A stretch of 64,000 bases of DNA, taken from NCBI GenBank assembly GCA_017512705.1, contig JAFWEX010000150.1, positions 1-64,000 of the forward strand, in the 5' to 3' direction. Shown in pieces: positions 17,230 to 24,845 of the stretch. The position numbers were made by a program, and so were the translations under genes. The stretch comes from Paenibacillus sp. (GTDB lineage Bacteria; Bacillota; Bacilli; Paenibacillales; Paenibacillaceae). Under the pieces are notes generated by a model, which saw only the letters and a program-made list of their open reading frames with translations, searched no databases and was not told where the DNA came from. Positions within the stretch are counted from its first letter, which is position 1. Each line of letters opens with the position of its first letter.

Positions 17230-17637
17230 TTACTTGCAAATTCCTCTTCTCACTAAAAAGTCTTCTCCTTCTTTCTTATACCAATCTATAAAATCATTTG
17301 TAATATGATCATGCGGTAGTATCCCCATATAATCTGTTCCTGGTTTCTCTGGTTTGTAATCTGATTCAATCGTGTAGATATTGAAATAGACTTCATCCTC
17401 ATCCTGAGATATCTTAATACAATTTAATGCCCGTATCATCTCATCTCGATTTACAAACTGAAAACCGTCTTTCTCCATTATAAAAAAAGGATATTCAATC
17501 CCTTCTAACTTGATTAGATTTTGATATTCCTTTAAGTCTTCTGGTATTGAATTGAGATATTCAAGGGCATCTTTCTCTTCTTTAAATATTCCTGACACCC
17601 ACTTGGGCTTGCCGGAGTAAGCAATAATTATAAACAA
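17230..17637 (-). CDS. Hypothetical protein, 135 aa
   Basis: I do not recognise the family. The product opens MFIIIAYSGKPKWVSGIFKE, then alternates predicted strands and helices with many acidic and aromatic residues, and ends DWYKKEGEDFLVRRGICK. No signal or membrane segment is seen. An AAGGAGG site precedes the ATG. The composition suggests a small soluble cytosolic protein. It lies in the cassette-like array with spacers on both sides. Confidence 0.65.
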   Translation of the reverse strand: MFIIIAYSGKPKWVSGIFKEEKDALEYLNSIPEDLKEYQNLIKLEGIEYPFFIMEKDGFQFVNRDEMIRALNCIKISQDEDEVYFNIYTIESDYKPEKPGTDYMGILPHDHITNDFIDWYKKEGEDFLVRRGICK

Positions 17638-17640
17638 AAA

Positions 17641-17760
17641 TATCCTCCTTTATATTTCTGTATACGCGAACCCCAAAGGGTGTCTACTGATATGCCTATT
17701 CGCAATCCATACCCGCAGACCGAGGCTCCGTGGAGCCGCAGCTTGAATATTTTGTTAGGC
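17641..17760 (-). repeat. attC-like spacer with GCCTAAC core
   Basis: On the minus strand, 26 nt after the acetyltransferase stop, the sequence reads GCCTAAC then, eight nt later, TTCAAGC, and a GGCTCC-AC-GGAGCC hairpin. Classical integron attC sites start with RYYYAAC, a similar AA-rich stretch and TTCAAGC. The expected GTTRRRY partner at the far end is not clear; GTTCGCGTATAC is the nearest candidate. Degenerate site or coincidence. Confidence 0.45.
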
Positions 17761-17785
17761 GTAGTACTTTCTCTTCGAATCGTTT

Positions 17786-18304
17786 TCAAATCTCTATCCA
17801 AAATCTGTTTAATATATTTCCGTCTTCTTCTATAAAATCGTTATCCTTTATTCCACCATTCTTAATAATTGTCTTTTTCGATCCTTCATTAATTTCATCA
17901 CATACTAGAAGCACCTTCATCATTCCCAGTCTTTTACTTTCCAATAAAGCCAGTCTTAAAAGCACTGTAGCATATCCCTTCCGCCTTTCCGATGGTCTGA
18001 TGCCGTAGCCAATATGTCCACCACTATGGAATAGTTTATCTGTCAATTCGTGTCTTATATTTACTACCCCAACAACCTTCTGATTTGCTACTAGCCAATA
18101 CGTTGAATTGGCAACAAAGCCATTTGTATTTATTCCTTGTTTGTTATGGTTAAGCCATAAGATCATGTCTTCATAGTTTTCTGGATCTTTCTCAATTACC
18201 CATGGAACCATATCTTCTCCACTTTGTTTCCATTCCTGATAAAAACTCAAATAAGAGTCTTTCAGTTCAATACTCGGATTAGATAGAACCAACTGATCGT
18301 TCAA
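17786..18304 (-). CDS. GNAT family N-acetyltransferase (172 aa)
   Basis: The HIGYGIRPSERRKGYATVLL region around residues 97-116 carries the acetyl-CoA motif, and the C-terminal NGGIKDNDF block completes the fold. It is close to a widespread Firmicutes GNAT subgroup annotated only as acetyltransferase. The downstream spacer carries the GCCTAAC site and the upstream spacer a family-1 motif, so this gene is bounded on both sides by repeat-type spacers. Confidence 0.85.
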   Translation of the reverse strand: MNDQLVLSNPSIELKDSYLSFYQEWKQSGEDMVPWVIEKDPENYEDMILWLNHNKQGINTNGFVANSTYWLVANQKVVGVVNIRHELTDKLFHSGGHIGYGIRPSERRKGYATVLLRLALLESKRLGMMKVLLVCDEINEGSKKTIIKNGGIKDNDFIEEDGNILNRFWIEI

Positions 18305-18341
18305 CAGTATTGTCTCCTCTCCAATACAAGGGCCGAACGGA

Positions 18342-18371
18342 ACATAACGTAGATACTATGTTATGCGACTC
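18342..18371 (-). repeat. Spacer motif family 1, copy 3
   Basis: The minus strand reads GTCGCATAACATAGTATCTA then CGTTATG. The CATAAC and GTTATG ends form a 6-bp hairpin. It starts about 16 nt after the stop of the gene at 18387. Confidence 0.6.
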
Positions 18372-18386
18372 CCTTTTCTTCTTTGA

Positions 18387-18842
18387 TTAGCTTTCAAGTA
18401 GAGGTAATGTCATTTCTATTAATTCATTTTGGTTATCTAGATGCTTTAGCATTCTTTCTACGTCTTCTGTTCTTGTAGTCTTCATTATTATTAGGTGTTT
18501 CATATTGATTCCGGGTGGATTCATTAATTCATTATTAAAGTATTCGACTATTTTCTGCGGTGTAGTTATTACACACCATCTCCTAGAGCCATCATCAAAA
18601 GTAATTGTCACTTCTATAAATTCATATTTCTCGTTATCATCATCAAATTGCCAAGTCTTCATAATTAATACCGTTTCTTCGATGGATGAAAAGTTATACT
18701 TAGAGATCCATACTTTTTTTCCGTGATCACCCACAATACGGAATTTATCCTCATCCTCATCAGATACTTCATATATTTTCCCTCGGGTTAACGCATGTTC
18801 ATAGACTCCTATAATCGTACACTTTATTCTTTTATCTTTCAT
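18387..18842 (-). CDS. Hypothetical protein, 151 aa
   Basis: No family is recognised. The N-terminal 45 residues (IGVYEHALTRGKIYEVSDED and following) look like a small beta-barrel; the middle (FIEVTITFDDGSRRWCVITT) is beta-rich; and the C-terminal third is helical and charged. A bifunctional or two-domain soluble protein is likely. The start is supported by the compact spacing and an ATG with an AAGTGAT-like upstream stretch only. It is AT-rich like the rest of the array. Confidence 0.6.
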   Translation of the reverse strand: MKDKRIKCTIIGVYEHALTRGKIYEVSDEDEDKFRIVGDHGKKVWISKYNFSSIEETVLIMKTWQFDDDNEKYEFIEVTITFDDGSRRWCVITTPQKIVEYFNNELMNPPGINMKHLIIMKTTRTEDVERMLKHLDNQNELIEMTLPLLES

Positions 18843-18940
18843 AAAATCACTTCCAACAGTGTAATTATTGATCTTTCACAAGGGCTTTGCAAAACGTTCC
18901 TGTATATGAAATGCCTACATGAATTGCCTTCATTCGTACG

Positions 18941-19507
18941 TTATAAATGAAATGTATCCTTAATAATTCTTGCGACTTCATCTGCACTTACATTTGTATT
19001 ATCAATTCTCAAATAGTTTTCTCTTGTAATTTCTCCTTTATGGGAGTTGAGCCTATGTTTTTCCGCAGTGCTGATCAAGTCCATTTCAGATTGTTCAACA
19101 TTTCTTTTGGTTGGTTTTTGATCAAGTCTAAAGGCTGTTGTATTTCGTATTACTCTTGCTTCTATATTTGCTTCTAATTCAACAAAATAGATTTGGGCAC
19201 CTTTTGATTCAAAAATATCACACGTTTGTTTAACAAATTCCCAGTCTGCTACTAGATCAAATCCCCATACGTAAGTGAAAATAAGTCCATATTGTTTGCT
19301 ATTTGAGAACGATTCAAAAAGCTCTCTTCTTACAATATTAGATAGTCTCCATGTTTCGTTACTGAACCCAAAGAATGGGTGGAACAACTCAATCGACATG
19401 TGATTGTGAAACAATTTCAATTCGGTTATTTTCGTTAATTCATGACCAACCGTCATCTTACCAACGGCCTGGGGTCCAAATAACAATATGAACTTAATAG
19501 AAATCAC
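18941..19507 (-). CDS. P-loop kinase-like protein (188 aa)
   Basis: The N-terminus carries a Walker A-type loop, LLFGPQAVGKMTVGHELT, and the protein has the size and layout of small shikimate-kinase-like or uncharacterised P-loop phosphotransferases. An NHMSIELFHPFF segment and a central YVWGFDLVAD block follow. The start is uncertain: the GTG at 19507 sits almost on top of an AGAGGAG stretch, and an ATT three codons on would be better spaced. The substrate cannot be inferred. It is in the array, with a degenerate repeat on its downstream side. Confidence 0.7.
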   Translation of the reverse strand: MISIKFILLFGPQAVGKMTVGHELTKITELKLFHNHMSIELFHPFFGFSNETWRLSNIVRRELFESFSNSKQYGLIFTYVWGFDLVADWEFVKQTCDIFESKGAQIYFVELEANIEARVIRNTTAFRLDQKPTKRNVEQSEMDLISTAEKHRLNSHKGEITRENYLRIDNTNVSADEVARIIKDTFHL

Positions 19508-19544
19508 TCCTCTTAAAATATTGCCAATTTCTTATACCGTTTGG

Positions 19545-19572
19545 CATTCCTGACGTTCAAACAGCTTAAGTG
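19545..19572 (-). repeat. Spacer motif family 3, copy 1
   Basis: This stretch matches 20756-20782 at 24 of 27 positions. It contains CTTAAGC and TGAACGTCAGGAAT on the minus strand. It lies just upstream of the gene at 19609. Confidence 0.55.
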
Positions 19573-19608
19573 AGCCTATGTAACTGCCTTCTCTAAAACA
19601 CCTCACAA

Positions 19609-19938
19609 CTATTTCTTCATTTTTAATAAATTTTGTCCATTTGAACTTAATAATTTATTATCTTCTAAATACTCTGTTAAAGCCCTTAAATACTCTCTAC
19701 AAAGTTCTATATATGTAGTTTCTAAAAAATGTATCTCATCAATTTCTCTATAGGCTCTATTAATAAATAATGCTACCTCATCATATGAGCCACTAATTAA
19801 TAGAGCTATTGTATGATTTATTGAAGTTATTAAGTTATAGTATATTGAATTTCTCCTTAAACCTGACTCAGGAAGAACTTCCATTGTATTGAGCTGTTTC
19901 ATATAACACAATATTTGGTGACTTATCATATTCTCCAT
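19609..19938 (-). CDS. Hypothetical helical protein, 109 aa
   Basis: The ATG at 19938 is preceded by a strong GGGGGAGG site 7 nt upstream, so it is taken as a separate gene although the frame stays open further upstream into a kinase remnant. The product is mostly helical, with MENMISHQILCYMKQLNTME at the start and several tyrosine/isoleucine-rich helices. No domain is recognised. It might instead be the C-terminal part of a longer phosphotransferase-like protein. Confidence 0.55.
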   Translation of the reverse strand: MENMISHQILCYMKQLNTMEVLPESGLRRNSIYYNLITSINHTIALLISGSYDEVALFINRAYREIDEIHFLETTYIELCREYLRALTEYLEDNKLLSSNGQNLLKMKK

Positions 19939-20277
19939 TGAGTTTCCTCCCCCAGAATTTTTTAGAGTTGTATACATCCGCCTGCAAAATAGAGATTTCA
20001 TCAGGATTAGAAGAGTGGTGGCATTTTCAATCATAAACTTAATGAAAAAACATTCTAGTCGCCTGACGTACTCTCCCTCTAAACGATCGACAATTTCGTA
20101 GCCATCTATAACCATCTTTCGTTGTATAGGAGTAGGTTCTACTAGCGGTCCAGCCATATCATACAAAATGTGTCCATAACCGCATCGTCCAAAGTCAATT
20201 GGACAGGGAGTATTTTCATGAAAAATAAGATTGCCTGAATGAAGACCAGAGGCTATGTCTTCTAAAGTTACGATCAA
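19939..20277 (-). pseudogene. APH-type kinase remnant lacking its N-terminal half
   Basis: The frame begins at a TTG that overlaps the TGA of the acetyltransferase gene. It encodes only the C-terminal catalytic part of an aminoglycoside phosphotransferase-like kinase: HSGNLIF corresponds to the end of the Brenner loop, followed by PIDFGRCGYG and ILYDMAGP. The ATP-binding N-terminal lobe and the catalytic HxD are missing, so it cannot be an active kinase. It continues without a stop into the gene starting at 19938. Confidence 0.55.
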
Positions 20278-20699
20278 GATTCTCTCCTTCCTTGGGGCAT
20301 CCTTCTCATAAAACGTTCTTGATCTCTTTCAAATCCATATTGTTCATATAATCCATGAGCATCCTTTGTTCCTAAGATACCTGTCATCCATTCATATTCC
20401 TTTAAGTTCGTTATAGTCTCTATCAATTTCTTTCCTATTCCTTGTCCCTGATATTCTTTTAAGACAAAAACATCACACAAATAATACACGGTTGCTCCGT
20501 CGGTCACTACCCTCGCATATGCAATTTGTTTACCTTGATGATATACACCATAACCATTTGAATGATCAATTGATTTCAAAATACGCTCAGTCGGTCTTTT
20601 GTTAGCCCAATAGCTTTGAGCTAAAAAATCTAATACCACTTGTTTATCAATCTTTTCTTTATCATCAGTAATGAGATAGTCTTTATAATATACTTCCAT
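20274..20699 (-). CDS. GNAT family N-acetyltransferase (141 aa)
   Basis: Compact acetyltransferase of the ElaA/YjcF-like subgroup: AYARVVTDGATVYYLCDVFV leads into the acetyl-CoA motif EYQGQGIGKKLI, and GLYEQYGFER closes the fold. The ATG at 20699 follows GGGGGT by about 8 nt; an upstream ATG 18 codons earlier lacks a site. Its stop overlaps the kinase remnant, so the remnant was probably joined to it by recombination. Substrate unknown. Confidence 0.85.
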   Translation of the reverse strand: MEVYYKDYLITDDKEKIDKQVVLDFLAQSYWANKRPTERILKSIDHSNGYGVYHQGKQIAYARVVTDGATVYYLCDVFVLKEYQGQGIGKKLIETITNLKEYEWMTGILGTKDAHGLYEQYGFERDQERFMRRMPQGRRES

Positions 20700-20755
20700 G
20701 TTAATACCCCCATTGTTATCTTCCGCACTACACAGATTTCTGATAACGTACACGT

Positions 20756-20782
20756 ATTCCTGACGTTCAGACGGCTTAGGTG
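20756..20782 (-). repeat. Spacer motif family 3, copy 2
   Basis: Matches the copy at 19545-19572 at 24 of 27 positions. Each copy lies on the 5' side of an array gene. The wider 20756-20899 spacer is GC-richer and contains further short inverted repeats. Confidence 0.55.
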
Positions 20783-20873
20783 ACCAAAGAGAACGAGTCG
20801 TCAGACTTAGCCGGTTGAACGTGTCGCCTGAATCTACTTCTCCGATATGCCTCTGACGACCAAGGAGCTAAGC

Positions 20874-20899
20874 GGCGACGTAGGAATCTAATGTTATAA
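20874..20899 (-). repeat. Spacer motif family 1, copy 4 (degenerate)
   Basis: The minus strand reads TATAACATTAGATTCCTACG, aligning with the other family-1 copies with small gaps. It is about 80 nt downstream of the acetyltransferase stop at 20979. Confidence 0.4.
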
Positions 20900-20978
20900 G
20901 ATATAGACACCTTCCGTGAGCAACCAACAAAGTTATTCCTTTAGGATGTACAACTATTACTTAATGATGATGGAAATA

Positions 20979-21860
20979 TTAGATGTTATGCCAATAGAAT
21001 GTATAATGTGAATGCTGTTGAAATCCTAATGACTTATAAAAATAGCTATCAGAAATGACATATGCTTTTTCAGCACCCAAGGAACGGCTTCTTTTTAAAG
21101 CTTCTAGAACTACTGCTTTACCAAGCCCCTTATGTCGATACTCCGGAATTGTACATACAGGTTCAACATAAACATAATCCGTTTTCTGACTGTACCATAA
21201 GCCACAGTATGCAACGTATTCCCCATCTTCATTTTCAGCAACAATATGTAGAAATGTATTCAAATTTGTTGCCGATAACATTTCTTTTTGCTTACTCATC
21301 GTAGTTTCATCAACGGGTACAGGCCCTTCGTTATCAAATGCCTTCCATAGCATATGATGAAGTTTATATAAGTCATTTCTTATATCAATATTTTTTATTG
21401 TTATGCCTTCAGAAGTTATAAAATCAAGGCTAACCTTCTCTAGTGTGAGCTCAAGTATGTTTTCTGTCAGATCATTCTTCACAAAATTATGACTACGCAA
21501 TAAATCTATAAGATGAGTATCCTTGTCATTCACTGCAATCCCAAGGCCATTTTCATTACTGAAAGTAGCAATAGCATATTCTAAAATATCTTTTTCTAAC
21601 TCTTCAAATCCCTGTTTAGTAGCAAAAAATGCTTCACCGAAATAATGGTCATAAGTTGCTATACCTACTAACTCATCATCCAGATACCATAATCCAATTT
21701 TATTTTTTAAATCACGATTAAAATCAGGATGAAAAAACATCCATTCCCACCTTGCCCAATTCCAATTTATATGTTTACGGTTATCTTTTGATAATTCAAT
21801 CAAAAAATCACAAACTTGATCATAACAAGAATCATCGAATTTTCTAAAATCAGTTTTCAT
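20979..21860 (-). CDS. Two-domain GNAT acetyltransferase (293 aa)
   Basis: This is about twice the usual GNAT length. The C-terminal half carries the acetyl-CoA motif YRHKGLGKAVV near residue 245 and a YKSLGF block; the N-terminal half (FLIELSKDNRKHINWNWARW onwards) looks like a degenerate GNAT domain. Such double-GNAT proteins act on unknown substrates, and usually one half is non-catalytic. The ATG at 21860 follows GGGGGA by about 7 nt. It is the last (most upstream) array gene before a change in base composition. Confidence 0.82.
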   Translation of the reverse strand: MKTDFRKFDDSCYDQVCDFLIELSKDNRKHINWNWARWEWMFFHPDFNRDLKNKIGLWYLDDELVGIATYDHYFGEAFFATKQGFEELEKDILEYAIATFSNENGLGIAVNDKDTHLIDLLRSHNFVKNDLTENILELTLEKVSLDFITSEGITIKNIDIRNDLYKLHHMLWKAFDNEGPVPVDETTMSKQKEMLSATNLNTFLHIVAENEDGEYVAYCGLWYSQKTDYVYVEPVCTIPEYRHKGLGKAVVLEALKRSRSLGAEKAYVISDSYFYKSLGFQQHSHYTFYWHNI

Positions 21861-21896
21861 CTTAATCCCCCATATCATATAAATCCTGTGTCTATC

Positions 21897-21922
21897 CTTA
21901 TAACATTCATGTATCTAGGAAC
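21897..21922 (+). repeat. Spacer motif family 1, reversed copy at the array edge
   Basis: The plus strand reads TATAACATTCATGTATCTAGG, the same elements as the other copies (ATAACAT, TATCTA) with a 3-nt insertion, but in the opposite orientation and at the upstream limit of the array. Confidence 0.35.
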
Positions 21923-22133
21923 CCGAGAGGCTTAAGGGAGCGAACGCGACCGGGGCAGAATAACTTGACTTCTCTACCTGATATCTGAACTACGTCCATG
22001 ATAACTCAAGTGCTGGTATTTGCGAAGAATAAATTGGTTAAAAAGGTATGCTTTTATAAAAATATACAATCTCCCAGTTCCAAACGATCTAGCGGGCTCT
22101 GACGCTCAACATCCAAATCGCTGCACTGAAAAA

Positions 22134-22183
22134 ACAAAAAGGAAGGCCCTCTTCCTCCCCTAGGGAATCAGACGACCTTCCGA
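22134..22183 (-). terminator. Terminator downstream of the radical SAM gene
   Basis: Minus-strand arms GGAAGG and CCTTCC, with an inner CCCTAGGGG palindrome, run into TTTTTG. It is about 230 nt after the radical SAM stop, beyond the hairpin array. Confidence 0.65.
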
Positions 22184-22225
22184 TGCTTTCGGATCATATA
22201 TGCTGTTGTAAAAAGCAGAACGGGG

Positions 22226-22918
22226 CGCGGCTTATGCAACTGCAAGCCGCGTAAGAATGAGTAGCTGCTCTCAGCGTGTGCAGCTACTCATAAGGAAGCA
22301 CCGCAGCCAATGTTTGCGGTGCTCACTGCTCTAGCCCCACGACGCAAAGCCGTGGTGGCTATCCCACTGCATGACGCCATCGGCCATGCAGTTGCCCTAA
22401 TGCCGCTGCGCCTAGATGGCAGCGGCTTCTTCTCCCAGCGGCAGCGTGTAATACTGCGCCTGCTGGTTGTCATGCTGCTGGTACACCACGACCAGCAGCG
22501 TCTTGCCTTTCGCGGCAAGCGGGCTGGCGCCAGCTAGCACACGCTCAAGCCGGAACGGAAGCACGTCCAGTACGGCGTGCTTCTGCAGTTCCTTTTCGCC
22601 GAGTCTCAGATCGGCGAAAGCACGGGCACCCATGACCGTCTGTGCGGTCATGGCCGAGGTCATCGGCAACGCACGCGAAGCGTTGCCGTCCCCCATGTCC
22701 GCCGCTCCATCCGCGGCGGACTCCACTGCGTCGCGCGTTGCAAGCGACGCAGCGTCCTCGCCATGGCTGCCAATCACACCCGCCGCATCTGCGGCAGTGT
22801 TCTCTCCCGCAGTCGGCGCAGTTCCCGCAGCGGACGTTACACTTGCGCCGCTGCTTTCCAGCCATGCCGAGCCTGCGGCACCGGCAACACGTGGCAGACG
22901 AACGTCTTCTGGACGTTC
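22226..22918. repeat. Array of about seventeen unrelated perfect hairpins
   Basis: Successive inverted repeats with 7-12 bp stems and mostly 6-11 nt loops fill this stretch. Arms: 22226-33/44-51, 22257-68/80-91, 22297-305/315-23, 22333-41/51-60 (one bulge), 22366-73/85-92, 22402-09/19-26, 22474-82/91-99, 22502-07/14-19, palindrome 22523-34, 22558-65/76-83, 22594-602/611-19, 22630-38/45-53, 22664-72/80-88, 22697-705/713-21, 22726-34/44-52, 22827-33/48-54, 22900-06/12-18. The stems share no sequence with one another. One hairpin spans the stop codon of the radical SAM gene at 22412; most lie inside its coding region. Confidence 0.85.
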
Positions 22919-24454
22919 AGCCAGCGTTTTCATATACAACGCCCACTGATCTTTCTGGAGCGCGTCATCCCACCAGATTTTACGCGGCTTGTACTTGTGA
23001 CCGAGGAAATAATCCAGCTTCATCAGACCAAGCACGATATCCATATGCGGTGTGTTGCGGGACTCCAGGAAGCTGTGCAGACGAGTGAACAAGTCTTCCA
23101 GCTGGTGACCGATTTTTTGCCAGCCCTGCCCCTCCCAGTAATCGCCAAACGCCTGGAAGAAATCAAACGGTGAATCGAACTCCTGCTCCATCAAATACTT
23201 CAATGTATGATCCATCCGGTGTGCGTTCCAGTATTTCTCCAGCACATCTTCCAGTCGCTTCAAGCGCACAATGTCGCTGAACGGAAGCACATCACTGCCC
23301 AAAATCTCATATGGCGCGTGATCCATGTACGTATAATTGTACTTTTCTGCATCCAGACGCAGACCCGTACCGCGAAGCATTTTGAGGAATCCAAGTTGTA
23401 ACTCTTCTGGCCCTAGAGCAAATACATCATTAAACGTCTTGCGGAACGTATTGTAGTCTTCCTCTGGCAATCCTGCGATCAAATCCAAATGCTGATCGAT
23501 CTTGCCGCTGGCTTTGACCTTGTTCACCGTGCGGCTCAGCTTGGCAAAGTTCTGACGGCGTTTCACCAGTTCATTCGTTGGATCATTCGTGGACTGTACC
23601 CCGATTTCAAAACGGAAAATACCCGGCGGCGCATTCTCTGCCAGATAGTCGAGTACCTCAGGACGCATAATATCAGCGGTAATCTCAAACTGAAACACCG
23701 TCCCCTGATGATTCTCGATCAGAAACTTAAACATCTCCATCGCATAATCACGTTTAATGTTAAACGTCCGATCCACAAACTTGATCAGCTTCGCACCTTT
23801 CTCAATCAGGTACAGAATGTCTGACTTCGTCCGTTCGATATCGTAATACCGCACACCAACTTCAATACTGGATAAGCAGAACTGACAACTAAACGGACAG
23901 CCCCGGCTGGTCTCAAAATATACAACCCGCTTCCCGAGATCCGGAATATCCTCTTCGAATCGATGTGGTGACGGTAGATCGTTCAGATCTGCCTTTGGCC
24001 GCGCAGGCATGAGAATGACCTCTTCTCCTTTACGATACGCCAGTCCGTAGACAAAATGAAACTTCTTACTGCCCTCCAGCTCCATCAAGAGCTGATGCAT
24101 CGTTTCCTCACCTTCACCCATGACGATAAAATCAACATTAGGGATACGGTTCATCCAATATTCAGTGTCGTAGGACACCTCCGGCCCGCCCAGCAAAATT
24201 TTCACGTCAGGCATAACCTTTTTCAAATTATCGATGACCTTAATGGTCTCTTCAATGTTCCAGATGTAACACGAAAACCCGATCACATCCGCCCCGCGCT
24301 GGTACAGATCTGACACAATATTCATCACCGGGTCTTTAATCGTATACTCCGCGAGCTCAATATCAAAATCCTTCTCACTGTACGCCTTCAAACATCGCAA
24401 CGCTAGCGAGGTATGGATGTACTTTGCATTCAAAGTCGATAAAATTACCTTCAT
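22412..24454 (-). CDS. B12-binding radical SAM protein (DUF4080 type)
   Basis: The 680-aa protein has an N-terminal cobalamin-binding-like domain (about 1-150), a radical SAM core with Cys186, Cys190 and Cys193 in SRGCPFSCQFC, and a C-terminal DUF4080-like region. Such enzymes use an iron-sulfur cluster and S-adenosylmethionine for radical methylations or related reactions; the substrate of this family is unknown. Residues about 523-606 form an alanine/glycine/serine-rich, low-complexity insertion encoded by the hairpin array and probably unstructured. The last residues (GEEAAAI) are also hairpin-encoded. The start at 24454 fits the family (MKVILSTLNAKYIHTSLALR). Confidence 0.88.
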   Translation of the reverse strand: MKVILSTLNAKYIHTSLALRCLKAYSEKDFDIELAEYTIKDPVMNIVSDLYQRGADVIGFSCYIWNIEETIKVIDNLKKVMPDVKILLGGPEVSYDTEYWMNRIPNVDFIVMGEGEETMHQLLMELEGSKKFHFVYGLAYRKGEEVILMPARPKADLNDLPSPHRFEEDIPDLGKRVVYFETSRGCPFSCQFCLSSIEVGVRYYDIERTKSDILYLIEKGAKLIKFVDRTFNIKRDYAMEMFKFLIENHQGTVFQFEITADIMRPEVLDYLAENAPPGIFRFEIGVQSTNDPTNELVKRRQNFAKLSRTVNKVKASGKIDQHLDLIAGLPEEDYNTFRKTFNDVFALGPEELQLGFLKMLRGTGLRLDAEKYNYTYMDHAPYEILGSDVLPFSDIVRLKRLEDVLEKYWNAHRMDHTLKYLMEQEFDSPFDFFQAFGDYWEGQGWQKIGHQLEDLFTRLHSFLESRNTPHMDIVLGLMKLDYFLGHKYKPRKIWWDDALQKDQWALYMKTLAERPEDVRLPRVAGAAGSAWLESSGASVTSAAGTAPTAGENTAADAAGVIGSHGEDAASLATRDAVESAADGAADMGDGNASRALPMTSAMTAQTVMGARAFADLRLGEKELQKHAVLDVLPFRLERVLAGASPLAAKGKTLLVVVYQQHDNQQAQYYTLPLGEEAAAI

Positions 24455-24728
24455 GGTTCACAACCTTTGCCTGGACACCCAGACCATATTTTTGGGGAAA
24501 AGTAAAACTCCACAGCCATCCTCCCTCCGGATGCTGTTAGACAAATCTCTAACACAATCTCCGCGCCCTGCTCATGGCCGCCCTTGTACATTCTCTTACT
24601 GCCTATCTGCGTCAGCACGCACGCAGGATGGGATGTAACTTCTAACCTTGTGTTTCCAAGGGTGTGTTACTGCATCCTGACTTACAACTTCATCTTCACA
24701 AATTCGTGTAATTTGTGTAGTGAGTTTC

Positions 24729-24754
24729 GTGCATCAAGATGCATCTTGATGCAC
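24729..24754. repeat. 26-bp perfect palindrome
   Basis: The left half is GTGCATCAAGATG and the right half its exact reverse complement, with no loop. It could extrude as a cruciform or bind a dimeric protein. It lies about 275 nt upstream of the radical SAM start codon. Confidence 0.8.
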
Positions 24755-24845
24755 AGCCTTACGACTTGGACCATAATTACGTACATAATGATCAAAAAAT
24801 CACGTGCATATTGTTCAAAATGTCCATCCTACACAAACAAATTCA

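Larger units (their letters stand above)
21861..22225. other. Right edge of the array; spacer with terminator
   Basis: No gene is seen. It contains a reversed family-1 motif at 21897-21922, a GC-rich block at 21921-21958, and a minus-strand terminator at 22134-22183. GC content rises here towards the hairpin region. Confidence 0.5.

Noticed and set aside
11059-21922. Prophage or genomic island with integrase
   Set aside because: No phage structural gene, recombinase or tRNA attachment site is visible; the small genes suit a cassette-like array better.
22545-23173. Long GC-rich antisense frames in the radical SAM gene
   Set aside because: They are by-products of the high-GC hairpin region; the radical SAM frame has clear motifs.
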